Shown here: positions 35,426 to 44,363 of the stretch, piece by piece | How the letters are laid out: the number at the start of each line of letters is the position of its first letter | Position numbering within the stretch: position 1 is the stretch's first letter | Assembly: GCA_002287035.1 (NCBI GenBank) | Contig: NSKG01000007.1 | Span: 124,001 to 188,000, forward strand | Direction: 5' to 3' | Length of the DNA stretch: 64,000 bases | Source: Pseudomonas sp. WN033 | GTDB lineage: Bacteria > Pseudomonadota > Gammaproteobacteria > Pseudomonadales > Pseudomonadaceae | The notes under the pieces: model-generated | What the model was told of the DNA's origin: nothing | Database searches by the model: none | The model's input: only the letters and a program-made list of their open reading frames with translations | Position numbers and translations under genes: made by a program

Positions 35426-36203
35426 GTTTCTTCTTTACGCCCTGCTCGCCGGCCTGGGGCTGGCGCTGGTGGCCGGACCACTGGGCTCATTCGTGGTCTG
35501 GCGGCGTATGGCCTACTTCGGCGATACCCTGTCGCATTCGGCACTACTCGGCATTGCCCTGGGCATGCTGCTGGATATCAACCTGACCCTGGCGGTGACC
35601 GTTGGCTGCGTGCTGCTGGCGGTCCTGCTGGTGGCCTTGCAGCACAAGCAGTGGCTGGCCAGTGACACCCTGCTGGGGATTCTGGCCCACAGCACCCTGT
35701 CACTGGGGCTGGTGGTGCTGGCCCTGACCGACAATGTGCGGGTCGACCTGATGGCTTACCTGTTCGGCGACCTGCTGGCGATCAGCAGCGAGGATCTACA
35801 CTGGATGCTCGGCGGGTTGCTGGTGGTGATGGCGCTGATGACGGTGCTGTGGCGGCGGCTGCTGTCGGTCACGGTACATGAGGAACTGGCTCAGGTCGAA
35901 GGCCTGCCGGTCACCGCGATCCGCCTGGCGCTGATGCTGCTGATCGCGATTGTCATTGCCGTAGCGATGAAGATTGTCGGAGTCCTGCTGATCACCTCGT
36001 TGCTGATCATTCCCCCGGCGGCAGCCCAGCGTCATGCCCGTACCCCGGAGCAGATGGCCTTCGGCGCCAGCTTCCTCGGCTGCCTGGCGGTGCTGGGCGG
36101 GCTGGCGCTGTCCTGGCATTTGGACACCCCGGCCGGCCCCTCGATCGTGGTCTGCGCCGCCGGGATGTTTATGCTGGCCTTGAGTGTGCCGCGACGGGCC
36201 TGA
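35418..36203 (+). CDS. znuB: Zinc ABC transporter permease
   Basis: A 261-residue inner-membrane permease of the ABC-3 family with about eight hydrophobic segments, starting [49 protein letters not shown]. The [11 protein letters not shown] region is the family hallmark contacting the metal path, and the cytoplasmic EAA-like loop lies near [15 protein letters not shown]. It overlaps the end of znuC, completing the zur-znuC-znuB operon. Confidence 0.93.
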   Translation: MPEFLLYALLAGLGLALVAGPLGSFVVWRRMAYFGDTLSHSALLGIALGMLLDINLTLAVTVGCVLLAVLLVALQHKQWLASDTLLGILAHSTLSLGLVVLALTDNVRVDLMAYLFGDLLAISSEDLHWMLGGLLVVMALMTVLWRRLLSVTVHEELAQVEGLPVTAIRLALMLLIAIVIAVAMKIVGVLLITSLLIIPPAAAQRHARTPEQMAFGASFLGCLAVLGGLALSWHLDTPAGPSIVVCAAGMFMLALSVPRRA

Positions 36204-36215
36204 GCGCCTGCCGGC

Positions 36216-36680
36216 TCAGATCTGCGACTGCAGGTAGTTTTCCAGCCCCACCATCTTGATCAGACCGAGCTGCTTCTCCAGCCAGTAGGCGTGATCTTCC
36301 TCGGTATCCTTGAGTTGCAGGAGCAGAATTTCCCGACTCTGGTAGTCACCGTGGGTTTCACACAGAGCGATGCCCTTGGCCAGCGCCTCACGCACCTCGT
36401 ATTCCAGCTTCAGATCGGCGGCCAGCATGTCCGGCACAGTGAATCCCGGCTGGATCGGCGAGGGTGTCATGTCCGGGCGACCACCGAGGAACAGGATCCG
36501 CTTGAGCAGGGCATCGGCGTGCTGGGTCTCTTCTTCCATCTCATGGTTGATGCGCTCGTACAGCTTGGCGTAGCCCATGTCTTCGTACAGCCGCGAATGC
36601 AGAAAGTACTGATCCCGGGCGCTCAGCTCCCCGCGCAACAGCTCCTTCAGGTAGTTGACGACTTCCGGATGTCCTTGCAT
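36216..36680 (-). CDS. ftnA: Bacterial ferritin of the FtnA (BfrA) type
   Basis: A 154-residue four-helix iron-storage subunit forming 24-mer cages. The ferroxidase ligands are present: E18, E51 with H54 (EEETQHAD) and, later, E-D-T-E-E-D-H. Position 52, where haem-binding bacterioferritins have Met, is Thr, and the overall sequence follows P. aeruginosa FtnA (formerly BfrA) as I recall it. It therefore probably does not bind haem on its own. It is a separate transcript convergent with znuB. Confidence 0.85.
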   Translation of the reverse strand: MQGHPEVVNYLKELLRGELSARDQYFLHSRLYEDMGYAKLYERINHEMEEETQHADALLKRILFLGGRPDMTPSPIQPGFTVPDMLAADLKLEYEVREALAKGIALCETHGDYQSREILLLQLKDTEEDHAYWLEKQLGLIKMVGLENYLQSQI

Positions 36681-36835
36681 AACGCCACCTCGATTCAGGC
36701 TCGATGAATATCCGCTGATTGTGCCTGAACCAAGGCCACGCAGCCAGCATCAACCAATAAAAACACCAATTAATACAGCACGTTACGCATATCTAAGCGC
36801 TGATGAGAAAGATAAGCACCGGTATTCTCAGTTGC

Positions 36836-37471
36836 TCAGTGACCAGCCATGATCCTCGGCAACCACTGGCTGAGCTCGGCCGGCTTGAGTGGTGGGCGGA
36901 TAAAGCCGGCATAGCGGCCCTGGGGATCGACAATAACCACCTGGCCACTGTGATCGACCAGATAGTTGTCCTGGCTGGTATCCGGCTCGATATAGGCAAT
37001 CGACAGCGCCTGGGCCAGCTTGGCCAGCTCGCTCGGCTGGCCAGTGGCGCCATTGAATCCGGCATTGAAGAAGCTCAGATAACTGTTCATCTGCTCGGGA
37101 GTGTCACGCTGGGGATCGACACTGACCATGGTCACCTGCAGCTGGTCGCGGCTATCCTCGGGCAGGCCGCTGCTGACCTGACGCAGCTCGGCCATGGTGG
37201 TCGGACAGATATCTGGGCAGAAGGTATAACCAAAAAACAGCAAATTCCATTGCCCCTGCAGGTCAGCCTTGCCCCAGTTCTCGCCCTTGGCCGAGGTCAT
37301 CTGGATCTCGGGTATCGGTCGCGGCGCATCGAACAGGAAAATCCCGGCCTGCGACAGCTGGGCCTTGTCCAGCGGCGCAGGCCGCAGCACCTTGTTGACC
37401 GTGGCACCGATGACCAGAGCCACTGCGGCCAGGGTCACCAGTACGGTTTTTTGCACACCACTCAAAGCCAT
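36836..37471 (-). CDS. SCO1/SenC family copper chaperone
   Basis: A 211-residue membrane-anchored thioredoxin-fold protein delivering copper to the CuA site of cytochrome oxidase. One N-terminal membrane segment ([17 protein letters not shown]) is present. The copper ligands are the two cysteines in FCPDICP and the His in NYLVDHSG. The ATG at 37471 gives the usual N-terminus; the frame extends upstream to 37531 without a good start. It overlaps the 3' end of cyoE by 10 bp, placing it last in the oxidase assembly operon. Confidence 0.88.
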   Translation of the reverse strand: MALSGVQKTVLVTLAAVALVIGATVNKVLRPAPLDKAQLSQAGIFLFDAPRPIPEIQMTSAKGENWGKADLQGQWNLLFFGYTFCPDICPTTMAELRQVSSGLPEDSRDQLQVTMVSVDPQRDTPEQMNSYLSFFNAGFNGATGQPSELAKLAQALSIAYIEPDTSQDNYLVDHSGQVVIVDPQGRYAGFIRPPLKPAELSQWLPRIMAGH

Positions 37472-38367
37472 CCGGCCACTCCCGCGTAATGATCGACCAG
37501 CAGGGCCACAAACAGCCACAGCAGGTACCACAGAGAAAATTTGAAGGTCTTGATCGCCGCATGCGGGCGACTGTCACGCCACAGCGCCCAGGCCCAGTCG
37601 ATGAAGCGCAGGCCCAGCACCAGAGCGACGGCCAGATACAGCACCCCGCTCATGTGAATGACATAGGGCAGCAGGCTGACCGCCAACAGGATAAAGGTAT
37701 ACAGCAGGATATGCAGCTTGGTATAGCGCTCGCCATGGGTTACCGGCAACATCGGGATATCGACCTTGGCATACTCGGCCTTGCGGTGAATGGCCAGCGC
37801 CCAGAAGTGTGGCGGAGTCCAGGCAAAGATGATCAGCACCAGCAACAGCCCCTGGGCATCGACCTGCCCGGTTACCGCCGTCCAGCCGAGCAGCGGCGGC
37901 GCGGCGCCGGCCAGGCCGCCGATGACGATATTCTGCGGGGTAGCGCGCTTGAGAAACGAGGTGTAGATCACCGCGTAGCCGAGCAGTGAGCCAAGGGTCA
38001 GCCAGGCGGTCAGCGGATTGATCCAGTGCAGCAGAATGGCCATCCCGGTCACGCCCAGCGCCAGCGCGAACAGCAAGGCATGAATGGGATTGACCCGCCC
38101 TTGGGCCAAAGGCCGGCGTTGGGTCCGGGCCATGTGGGTATCGATGCGCCGATCGACCACATGATTGATCGCCGCCGCCGAGCCGGCGCACAGGGCAATG
38201 CCCAGATTGCCGAGCAGCAGCACGTGCCAGGGCACCATACTCTCGGTAGCCAGCAGCATGCCGATTGCCGAGGTGATGATCATCAGTGCCACGACCTTGG
38301 GTTTGGTCAGCTCCAGATAATCGCGCCAGCCGGCGCTGGCCTGGGCGGTCTTGATCAAGGTTGCCAT
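37462..38367 (-). CDS. cyoE: Protohaem IX farnesyltransferase (haem O synthase)
   Basis: A 301-residue UbiA-superfamily prenyltransferase with about nine membrane segments that adds a farnesyl chain to haem b. The first Asp-rich region is [23 protein letters not shown] and the second is [19 protein letters not shown]. It works directly before haem A synthase (ctaA), encoded just upstream on the same strand. Pseudomonads often have a second copy with the bo3 oxidase; this one belongs to the aa3 cluster. Confidence 0.93.
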   Translation of the reverse strand: MATLIKTAQASAGWRDYLELTKPKVVALMIITSAIGMLLATESMVPWHVLLLGNLGIALCAGSAAAINHVVDRRIDTHMARTQRRPLAQGRVNPIHALLFALALGVTGMAILLHWINPLTAWLTLGSLLGYAVIYTSFLKRATPQNIVIGGLAGAAPPLLGWTAVTGQVDAQGLLLVLIIFAWTPPHFWALAIHRKAEYAKVDIPMLPVTHGERYTKLHILLYTFILLAVSLLPYVIHMSGVLYLAVALVLGLRFIDWAWALWRDSRPHAAIKTFKFSLWYLLWLFVALLVDHYAGVAGWL

Positions 38368-38439
38368 TTCACATCCCCCTGACGCCGGTATGGGCGTCTT
38401 GTGCTTTGTTGTTCTTGTCCGGCCAGTATGCGTCAGCCC

Positions 38440-39483
38440 TCAGCGGCTGGCCAGTGTGCCGGCCGACAGGTTACGGTCAAACAGCATTTCACGGGCCGGG
38501 GCCCGGACCCGATAGTTGATGCTCACCAGCACCAGTAACAGCACCGCACCGAAAGCGTTATGAGCCACGGCCACGGCCAGCGGCAGGTGCGCCAGCACAT
38601 TGGTAATGCCCAGCCCGACCTGAATCGCCAACGCCAGCAGCAGCAGTCCGGCCAACCGGCCAAGCCCGGCACCAAGCAGACGCCAGGCCAGCAGCAATAC
38701 CAACAGCGTGGTGATCAGCGCCCCGATCCGGTGGCTCAGATGAATGGCGGTACGCCCTGGGCCATCGAGCATGCCGCCCAGATAATTGGGGCCGATCTCC
38801 TGAAACACATTGAAGCCAGCGGCAAAGTCCATGTTGTCCGGCCACCACTGGCCATGGCAGGTTGGCAGATCGACACAGGCTACCGCTGCATAATTACTGC
38901 TGACCCAGCCACCCAGGGTGATCTGGGCAATGACCACCAGCAACACCAGCCGGGCCAGATTACGCAGCCGGGCCATGGCTGGACTGGGAGCCAGCGGGTT
39001 CAGACCGCCGTGTAGACGCAAACCCAGCAGCAGCAACAGACTCAGAGTGGCGAAACCGCCGAGCAGGTGGGCGGTAACTACCTGAGGCCAGAGCTTGAGA
39101 GTCACGGTCCACATGCCGAACGCAGCCTGACAGATCACCAGTACCAGCAGCCCCCAGGCCAATCCCACGGGATAGCCGGGACGCTGGCGCTGCTTCAGGC
39201 TCAGCAGCGCCAGGCCGAGGATCAACAGGCCGAGAATACCGGCGGCATAACGGTGAATCATTTCCGCCCAGGCCTTGAAGGCCTCGACTGGGTCATCCGG
39301 GAAGCGCATTTGGGCCAGCTCCAGAGCTGCGTCGCTACGCGGTACGCTGAGAAACCCGTAGCAGCCGGGCCAGTCCGGGCAGCCGAGGCCGGCATGTACC
39401 AGCCGGGTATAGGCCCCGAGAATCACCACCACAAAGCCGAAACCAAGGGCAATCAAGGCAAACAGATATCCGGGTTTACGCAT
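38440..39483 (-). CDS. ctaA: Haem A synthase
   Basis: A 347-residue eight-helix COX15/CtaA protein oxidising haem O to haem A for the aa3 oxidase. Haem-ligand and catalytic regions include GAYTRLVHAGLGCPDWPGCYG, EMIHRYAAGILG, TAHLLGGFATLSLL, the paired HLSHRIGAL and VAHNAFGAVLLL. The Cys pair in CVDLPTCHGQW is also typical. It starts 3 bp after the upstream hypothetical gene's stop, so it is in one operon with it and SURF1. Confidence 0.92.
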   Translation of the reverse strand: MRKPGYLFALIALGFGFVVVILGAYTRLVHAGLGCPDWPGCYGFLSVPRSDAALELAQMRFPDDPVEAFKAWAEMIHRYAAGILGLLILGLALLSLKQRQRPGYPVGLAWGLLVLVICQAAFGMWTVTLKLWPQVVTAHLLGGFATLSLLLLLGLRLHGGLNPLAPSPAMARLRNLARLVLLVVIAQITLGGWVSSNYAAVACVDLPTCHGQWWPDNMDFAAGFNVFQEIGPNYLGGMLDGPGRTAIHLSHRIGALITTLLVLLLAWRLLGAGLGRLAGLLLLALAIQVGLGITNVLAHLPLAVAVAHNAFGAVLLLVLVSINYRVRAPAREMLFDRNLSAGTLASR

Positions 39484-39486
39484 GGC

Positions 39487-40092
39487 TCAGCCCACCTTGG
39501 AAACTTTCATCAGGTACTTAAGGTCGTCCAGCAGCCGCTTGGCCGGCTCGCCCTGCTCGTGATGCAGGACCACTGTGCCGAGTGGGTCAACCAGCCACAA
39601 TTGAGCGCCCTGGCGCCAGTGCTCAGGCTGTTGATGCAGGCTGTCCTGATAGGCCGCGGCGTCCAGCCGGGCCTGGGCCAGACGCGGAAATTCATCCAGC
39701 CGGGCTGCCACCGCTGGCTCAAGCTCACCGCTCAGCGCCAGCACATGCTGAGCCCGGCCGGACTCGCGACCCAGTGCGACATGGATCTGCCGGGCGGTAT
39801 GCACCAGTTCCAGGCAGGCGCTGTCGCAGTTGCCATTGACCGTAACCAGCAGGCGCCAGGGAGCGCCATAACCGACCGGCTCCAACCCGATACCCCAGTC
39901 GCCCAGGCTCATGGCCGGTTCCACCAGCGGCGTTCTGTTGGTCTGGCTGTCGGGTATGCCGATATCCAGTTTGACCATGACCCAGGCGGCCAGCATGGGC
40001 CCGACCACCACGGCGATGATCGCCAGCAATTTAAGCTGGCCACGGCGTTGTGGGACCTGGTTGTTATAGCTGTTGTCAGTCGCACTCATCAT
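39487..40092 (-). CDS. Cytochrome oxidase-cluster membrane-anchored thioredoxin-like protein
   Basis: A 201-residue conserved protein always found between SURF1 and ctaA in pseudomonad aa3 clusters. It has one N-terminal membrane helix (LLAIIAVVVGPMLAAWVMV) and then a periplasmic domain with a CDSACLELVHTARQIHVALG segment reminiscent of the CxxxC copper motif of SCO proteins, ending in VVLHHEQGEPAKRLLDDLKYLMK, like the end of a SCO fold. It may take part in copper delivery; that is inference. The start overlaps the SURF1 stop by 17 bp. Confidence 0.75.
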   Translation of the reverse strand: MMSATDNSYNNQVPQRRGQLKLLAIIAVVVGPMLAAWVMVKLDIGIPDSQTNRTPLVEPAMSLGDWGIGLEPVGYGAPWRLLVTVNGNCDSACLELVHTARQIHVALGRESGRAQHVLALSGELEPAVAARLDEFPRLAQARLDAAAYQDSLHQQPEHWRQGAQLWLVDPLGTVVLHHEQGEPAKRLLDDLKYLMKVSKVG

Positions 40093-40840
40093 GGTGTTTC
40101 CCCCGGGGTTCGGGCCGCAAACCGGCCCAAATGAACAAACCCAGCAAAGCCGTGGCCAGGGCGAACCATTGCACGGCGTAGCCGGTGTGTTTGCTGGCGG
40201 TCATCGGCAGACCGGGCCAGTCGAGTTGGAAAGCCGCCGGGCTGCCGTCGGTCAGACGGGCCAGCCAGGGCTGCAAGAGAAGTTGGCTGCTGCCGGCAAA
40301 CTGCTCCGGATCAAGCCGGGTAATCAGCCGCGGCCAGCCGGCACTGGCCGAATCATCCGCCAGGCTGAAACCCTCGGCGGCAGCCGGGAGGGTTTCGGCA
40401 TACAGGTTGAGGATTTCTGTCGGCGTAGCGATGACCGGCAACTGGCGCCGGTCAGGCCAGGCCAGCCAGCCACGGTTGACCACCAGCCACAGATTGCTGG
40501 GCTGATCATGGAAGGCTTGCAGTACTTCCACACCAGCCCGACCGTCACGGGTGCGGTTGTCCAGCAACCAGATATGACGGGCATCGAACCGACCCTGCAG
40601 CAACAGTGGCTGCCAGGCTGGCAAGCGGCTGGCGTCCTGACTGGCGAGACTAACCGGCGGGCTGAGGCGTTGCGCGCTCATGGCCGCCTCGAGTTGCCGC
40701 TTCTGCTCGGCCCGGTCGAGTTGCCACAGACCGAGGCTGATCAGGATCGGCAGAAAGGTCAGGGTGAACAGCCAGAGTGGCCAGCCCGGCGCAAAGCGGG
40801 GGTGCTGCCGAGGCTGTTCTTCGCTAACGCTCATGACCAT
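40076..40840 (-). CDS. SURF1 family cytochrome oxidase assembly protein
   Basis: A roughly 254-residue assembly factor aiding haem A insertion into subunit I. It has two membrane helices, one near the start (LWLFTLTFLPILISLGLWQLDRAEQK) and one near the end (YAVQWFALATALLGLFIWAG), with a periplasmic domain between (LLDNRTRDGRAGVEVLQAF and VVNRGWLAWP), the SURF1 layout. The ATG at 40840, with ggtggag just upstream, is preferred over a GTG at 40852 and an ATG at 40834. Divergent from the small DUF2909 gene. Confidence 0.88.
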   Translation of the reverse strand: MVMSVSEEQPRQHPRFAPGWPLWLFTLTFLPILISLGLWQLDRAEQKRQLEAAMSAQRLSPPVSLASQDASRLPAWQPLLLQGRFDARHIWLLDNRTRDGRAGVEVLQAFHDQPSNLWLVVNRGWLAWPDRRQLPVIATPTEILNLYAETLPAAAEGFSLADDSASAGWPRLITRLDPEQFAGSSQLLLQPWLARLTDGSPAAFQLDWPGLPMTASKHTGYAVQWFALATALLGLFIWAGLRPEPRGKHHDECD

Positions 40841-40898
40841 CGCCGGCTCCACCTGGGTCTATACTGAAATGACTCTTCACCGCCATGGACCTTCACTC

Positions 40899-41108
40899 AT
40901 GCTCTTGAAACTGACCATCCTGGTATTGCTGGCGGCCATCGTGGCCAGCCTGTTCAGCGGCCTGTTCTTTCTGGTTAGAGACACCACCAATACCGGCCGG
41001 CTGGTCAGCGCGCTCAGTGTACGCATTGCGCTGACGGTCGCGGTGGTGCTGCTGATTGCCTGGGGCTTCTGGTCAGGGCAGTTGGCCTGGCATGCCCCCT
41101 GGCTCTAG
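40899..41108 (+). CDS. DUF2909 small twin-transmembrane protein
   Basis: A 69-residue protein with two hydrophobic helices, MLLKLTILVLLAAIVASLFSG and a second segment around LTVAVVLLIAWGFWSG, joined by FFLVRDTTNTGRLVSALSVR. This matches DUF2909, normally found in the aa3 oxidase cluster on the strand opposite to the cox genes. The ATG at 40899 is preferred over longer in-frame versions, which would run through the SURF1 promoter. Its role is unknown, perhaps in oxidase assembly. Confidence 0.8.
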   Translation: MLLKLTILVLLAAIVASLFSGLFFLVRDTTNTGRLVSALSVRIALTVAVVLLIAWGFWSGQLAWHAPWL

Positions 41109-41251
41109 GATCTGTGCGAAAAGGGCCTACGCTCGGTGATGCTGCGTTAAAAACAGGCTCAGAATGCTCATTTACAACCGGTAAACTCCGCTTCTTCGCC
41201 TGTTTTTGCCTTGCCTGACCTTCGCTCGGCGACCTTTCGTACAGACCCTGG
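41107..41251. repeat. MITE-like element, copy 2 (imperfect terminal inverted repeats)
   Basis: Begins aggatctgtgcgaaaagg and ends cctttcgtacagaccctgg, imperfect inverted ends. The interior (gcgttaaaaacaggctcag, aatgctcatttaca and gtaaactccgcttcttcgcc) matches the reverse complement of the element at 10245-10384. No ORF. It sits between the DUF2909 gene (it touches the stop codon) and the convergent coxC 3' end. Confidence 0.7.
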
Positions 41252-41284
41252 CGCCGCTGAAAACAACCTACTCCCCATCGGCTC

Positions 41285-42160
41285 TTAAAAGATGTAGACA
41301 AAAATAAACAGCCCGACCCAGACCACATCCACAAAGTGCCAGTACCAGGCCGCTGCCTCGAAGCCAAAGTGCTGCTCGGGGGTGAAGTGGCCCTTGTAGA
41401 CCCGGATCAGAATGATCCCCAGGATCAGCGCGCCCATGGTCACGTGGGCGCCGTGGAAACCGGTGAGCATGAAGAAGGTGGCACCGTAGATCCCGGAGTT
41501 CAGGGTCAGCCCCAGGTCGCGATAGGCGTGCACGTATTCGGCGATCTGGAAGCCGAGGAACACCACCCCCAATACCACGGTCAGCAACAGCCAGTTCTGC
41601 AGGGCCTTACGCTTGTTGGCCCGCAGGGCGTGGTGAGCGAAGGTCACGGTGACACTGGAGCTGATCAGGATGATGGTATTGAGCAGCGGCAGCTGCCACG
41701 GGCTGATGATCTCGCTTGGCCCCTGGAACCGACCTGGATCGGGGTTTTCCATCAGCGGCCAGGCGAACTCGAAATTGGGCCACAGCAGCTCGCCGGTCAT
41801 CACCTTGTCGCCGGCACCACCCAGCCAGGGCCCGGCCAGGGTGCGAACATAGAACAGCGCACCGAAGAAGGCGGCAAAGAACATCACCTCGGAAAAGATG
41901 AACCAGCCCATGCCCAGGCGAAACGAGCGATCCATCTGCGGGCTGTAGAGGCCCTGACGGCTTTCATCGATCACATGACTGAACCAGCCGAACATCATGT
42001 AGGCGATGATCAGCGCCCCGGTAAAGAAGATCAGGTGCCCGGACTGGCCGGAGCTGTTCATCATGGTGCCGGCCCCGATCACGGTGACCAGCAGACCGAC
42101 GGAGCCGACAATCGGCCATTTGCTCTGCGCCGGTACGTAGTAGGTTTGGTGACTCGCCAT
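41285..42160 (-). CDS. coxC: Cytochrome c oxidase subunit III
   Basis: A 291-residue seven-helix subunit of the aa3-type oxidase. Diagnostic stretches are FFSEVMFFAAFFGALFYVRT-like SEVMFFAAFFGA, the helix TFAHHALRANKR, and the C-terminal FHGAHVTMGALILG...AWYWHFVDVVWVGLFIFVYIF. It lies downstream of ctaG on the same strand, and a MITE-like element follows its stop. Confidence 0.94.
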   Translation of the reverse strand: MASHQTYYVPAQSKWPIVGSVGLLVTVIGAGTMMNSSGQSGHLIFFTGALIIAYMMFGWFSHVIDESRQGLYSPQMDRSFRLGMGWFIFSEVMFFAAFFGALFYVRTLAGPWLGGAGDKVMTGELLWPNFEFAWPLMENPDPGRFQGPSEIISPWQLPLLNTIILISSSVTVTFAHHALRANKRKALQNWLLLTVVLGVVFLGFQIAEYVHAYRDLGLTLNSGIYGATFFMLTGFHGAHVTMGALILGIILIRVYKGHFTPEQHFGFEAAAWYWHFVDVVWVGLFIFVYIF

Positions 42161-42192
42161 CTGTTGTTCTCCTTGTAAGGCAGTCAGATCAA

Positions 42193-42756
42193 TCAGTGCA
42201 GGCCGGCCAGATCAAGGCTGGCAGCCATGCGCTCGGTCACATCAAACAGGGTATAGGCCAGGGTCAGACGCCGGACATCGCCGGGCAGACCTGGGTCGAC
42301 GATAAAGCGCACCGGCATTTCCACCCGTTCACCCGGCTGCAATACCTGCTGGGTAAAGCAGAAACACTCGGTCTTGTGGAAATAGGCAGCGGCCTTGGAC
42401 GGCGACACGCTGGGAATCGCCTGGGCCACCATCGGCCGGTCGGTCGGGTTGTGGGCGATGAAGTTCATGGTGTGGGCCTCGCCCGGGTGCAGGACGATCT
42501 CGGCTGCCTCCGGGCCGAACGACCAGATCATGCCCTCGGCGTTGCTGGAAATGAACTGGACCCGCACATTACGCTGCTCGTCCACGCCCTGCACGCTGCC
42601 CTGAAAGGCGCTGTTGCTGGTCTTGCCATTGATGCCGAAGGCCTCGCACATCACATCGTAGATGGGCACCAGCAGGAAACCGAAGCCGAACATGCCGACC
42701 ACCAGTAGCAACAGGCGACCGACCAGACGTTTGGTACTCAGGCCTTCTTCGTTCAT
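42193..42756 (-). CDS. ctaG: Cytochrome c oxidase assembly protein CtaG (Cox11)
   Basis: A 187-residue single-span membrane protein inserting CuB into subunit I. One N-terminal helix (LLLLVVGMFGFGFLLVPIYDVMCEAFG) precedes a periplasmic immunoglobulin-like domain with the copper motif ECFCFTQQ. The ATG at 42756, with ggagg 5-6 bp upstream, defines the start; the open frame continues to 42882 without a plausible site. It lies between coxA and coxC, the standard order. Confidence 0.93.
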   Translation of the reverse strand: MNEEGLSTKRLVGRLLLLVVGMFGFGFLLVPIYDVMCEAFGINGKTSNSAFQGSVQGVDEQRNVRVQFISSNAEGMIWSFGPEAAEIVLHPGEAHTMNFIAHNPTDRPMVAQAIPSVSPSKAAAYFHKTECFCFTQQVLQPGERVEMPVRFIVDPGLPGDVRRLTLAYTLFDVTERMAASLDLAGLH

Positions 42757-42769
42757 GACAACCTCCGCG

Positions 42770-44353
42770 TTATTTGACTTCCGGCGGGGTGCTGAAGGTG
42801 TGATAGGGCGCCGGTGACGGCACCGTCCACTCCAGCCCGTCGGCACCGTCCCAGGGCTTGGCCGCAGCTTTCTTGCCGCCACGGATGCACTTGATGACGA
42901 TGAACAGGAACAGCAACTGGGTAACCCCGAACATGAACGCCCCCACCGAGGAGATCATGTTGAAGTTGGCGAACATCATGTGATAGTCCGGAATCCGCCG
43001 CGGCATACCGGCCAGACCGACAAAGTGCATCGGGAAGAACGCCAGGTTCATGCCGATGAAGCTCATCCAGAAGTGGGTCTTGGCCAGCACTTCGTCGTAC
43101 ATATGGCCGGTCCATTTCGGCAGCCAGTAGTAGGCCGAGGCGAAAATCCCGAAGATCGCCCCGGGCACCAGCACATAGTGGAAATGGGCAACCACGAAGT
43201 AGGTGTCGTGATACTGGAAGTCAGCCGGAGCGATCGCCAGCATCAACCCGGAAAAACCGCCGATGGTGAACAGAATCACGAAGGCCACGGAGAACAGCAT
43301 CGGCGCCTCGAAACTCAGAGAGCCCCGGAACATGGTGGTCACCCAGTTGAACACCTTCACCCCGGTTGGCACCGCGATCAGCATGGTGGCGTACATGAAG
43401 AACAGCTCACCGGTCAGCGGAATGCCGACGGTAAACATGTGGTGGGCCCAGACCACGAACGACAGGAACGCAATCGCCGCAGTGGCATAGACCATCGAGG
43501 TGTAGCCGAACAGCGGTTTGCGGCTGAACGCCGGGATGATCGCACTGACCGCACCGAACGCCGGCAGGATCATGATGTAGACCTCGGGATGCCCGAAGAA
43601 CCAGAAGATGTGCTGGAACATCACCGGATCGCCACCGCCGGCAGCATTGAAGAAGCTGGTGCCGAAGTGGATATCCATCAGCATCATAGTCACCACCCCG
43701 GCCAGTACCGGCATCACCGCAATCAGCAGGAAGGCGGTGATCAGCCAGGTCCAGACGAACAGCGGCATCTTCATCAAGGTCATGCCGGGGGCGCGCAGGT
43801 TGAGGATGGTGGCGATGATGTTGATCGCGCCCATGATCGAACTGATACCGGCGATATGAATGGCGAAGATGAAGAAGGTCACGCTCGGCGGCGCATAGGT
43901 GGTCGATAGCGGCGCGTAGAAGGTCCAGCCGAAGTTCGGCCCGCCTCCAGCCATGAACAGGGTCGAGATCAGCAGCCCGAAAGCCGCCGGCAGCAGCCAG
44001 AAGCTGAAGTTGTTCATCCGCGGCAGGGCCATATCCGGGGCCCCGATCATCATCGGGATCATCCAGTTGGCCAGCCCGACAAAGGCCGGCATGACTGCGC
44101 CGAACACCATGATCAGGCCGTGCATGGTGGTCATCTGATTGAAGAACTCCGGCTCCACCAGTTGCAGCCCCGGCTGGAACAGCTCGGCCCGAATGACCAT
44201 GGCCATACAGCCGCCCAGCAGGAACATGGCGAAGCTGAACCACAGGTACATGGTACCGATGTCTTTGTGGTTGGTGGTCAGTACCCAGCGCATCAGGCCC
44301 TTGGCGGGACCATGCGCATGGTCGTCGTGGTGATGATCGATCACTGCACTCAT
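42770..44353 (-). CDS. coxA: Cytochrome c oxidase subunit I
   Basis: A 527-residue catalytic haem-copper subunit with 12 membrane helices. The haem a ligand His is in TTMHGLIMVFGAVMPA. The HPEVYI motif contains the CuB His cross-linked to Tyr, a second CuB pair is in VWAHHMFTVG, and haem ligands lie in VVAHFHYVL. The K-channel region PTGVKVFNW is present. It begins MSAVIDHHHDDH after an aggag site, 10 bp from coxB. The A-family proton-channel residues look intact. Confidence 0.96.
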   Translation of the reverse strand: MSAVIDHHHDDHAHGPAKGLMRWVLTTNHKDIGTMYLWFSFAMFLLGGCMAMVIRAELFQPGLQLVEPEFFNQMTTMHGLIMVFGAVMPAFVGLANWMIPMMIGAPDMALPRMNNFSFWLLPAAFGLLISTLFMAGGGPNFGWTFYAPLSTTYAPPSVTFFIFAIHIAGISSIMGAINIIATILNLRAPGMTLMKMPLFVWTWLITAFLLIAVMPVLAGVVTMMLMDIHFGTSFFNAAGGGDPVMFQHIFWFFGHPEVYIMILPAFGAVSAIIPAFSRKPLFGYTSMVYATAAIAFLSFVVWAHHMFTVGIPLTGELFFMYATMLIAVPTGVKVFNWVTTMFRGSLSFEAPMLFSVAFVILFTIGGFSGLMLAIAPADFQYHDTYFVVAHFHYVLVPGAIFGIFASAYYWLPKWTGHMYDEVLAKTHFWMSFIGMNLAFFPMHFVGLAGMPRRIPDYHMMFANFNMISSVGAFMFGVTQLLFLFIVIKCIRGGKKAAAKPWDGADGLEWTVPSPAPYHTFSTPPEVK

Positions 44354-44363
44354 GACAGGTCTC

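Noticed and set aside
42980-43909. His/Asp/Glu-rich 309-codon frame antisense to coxA
   Set aside because: Low-complexity shadow of a membrane protein gene; no start site or family.
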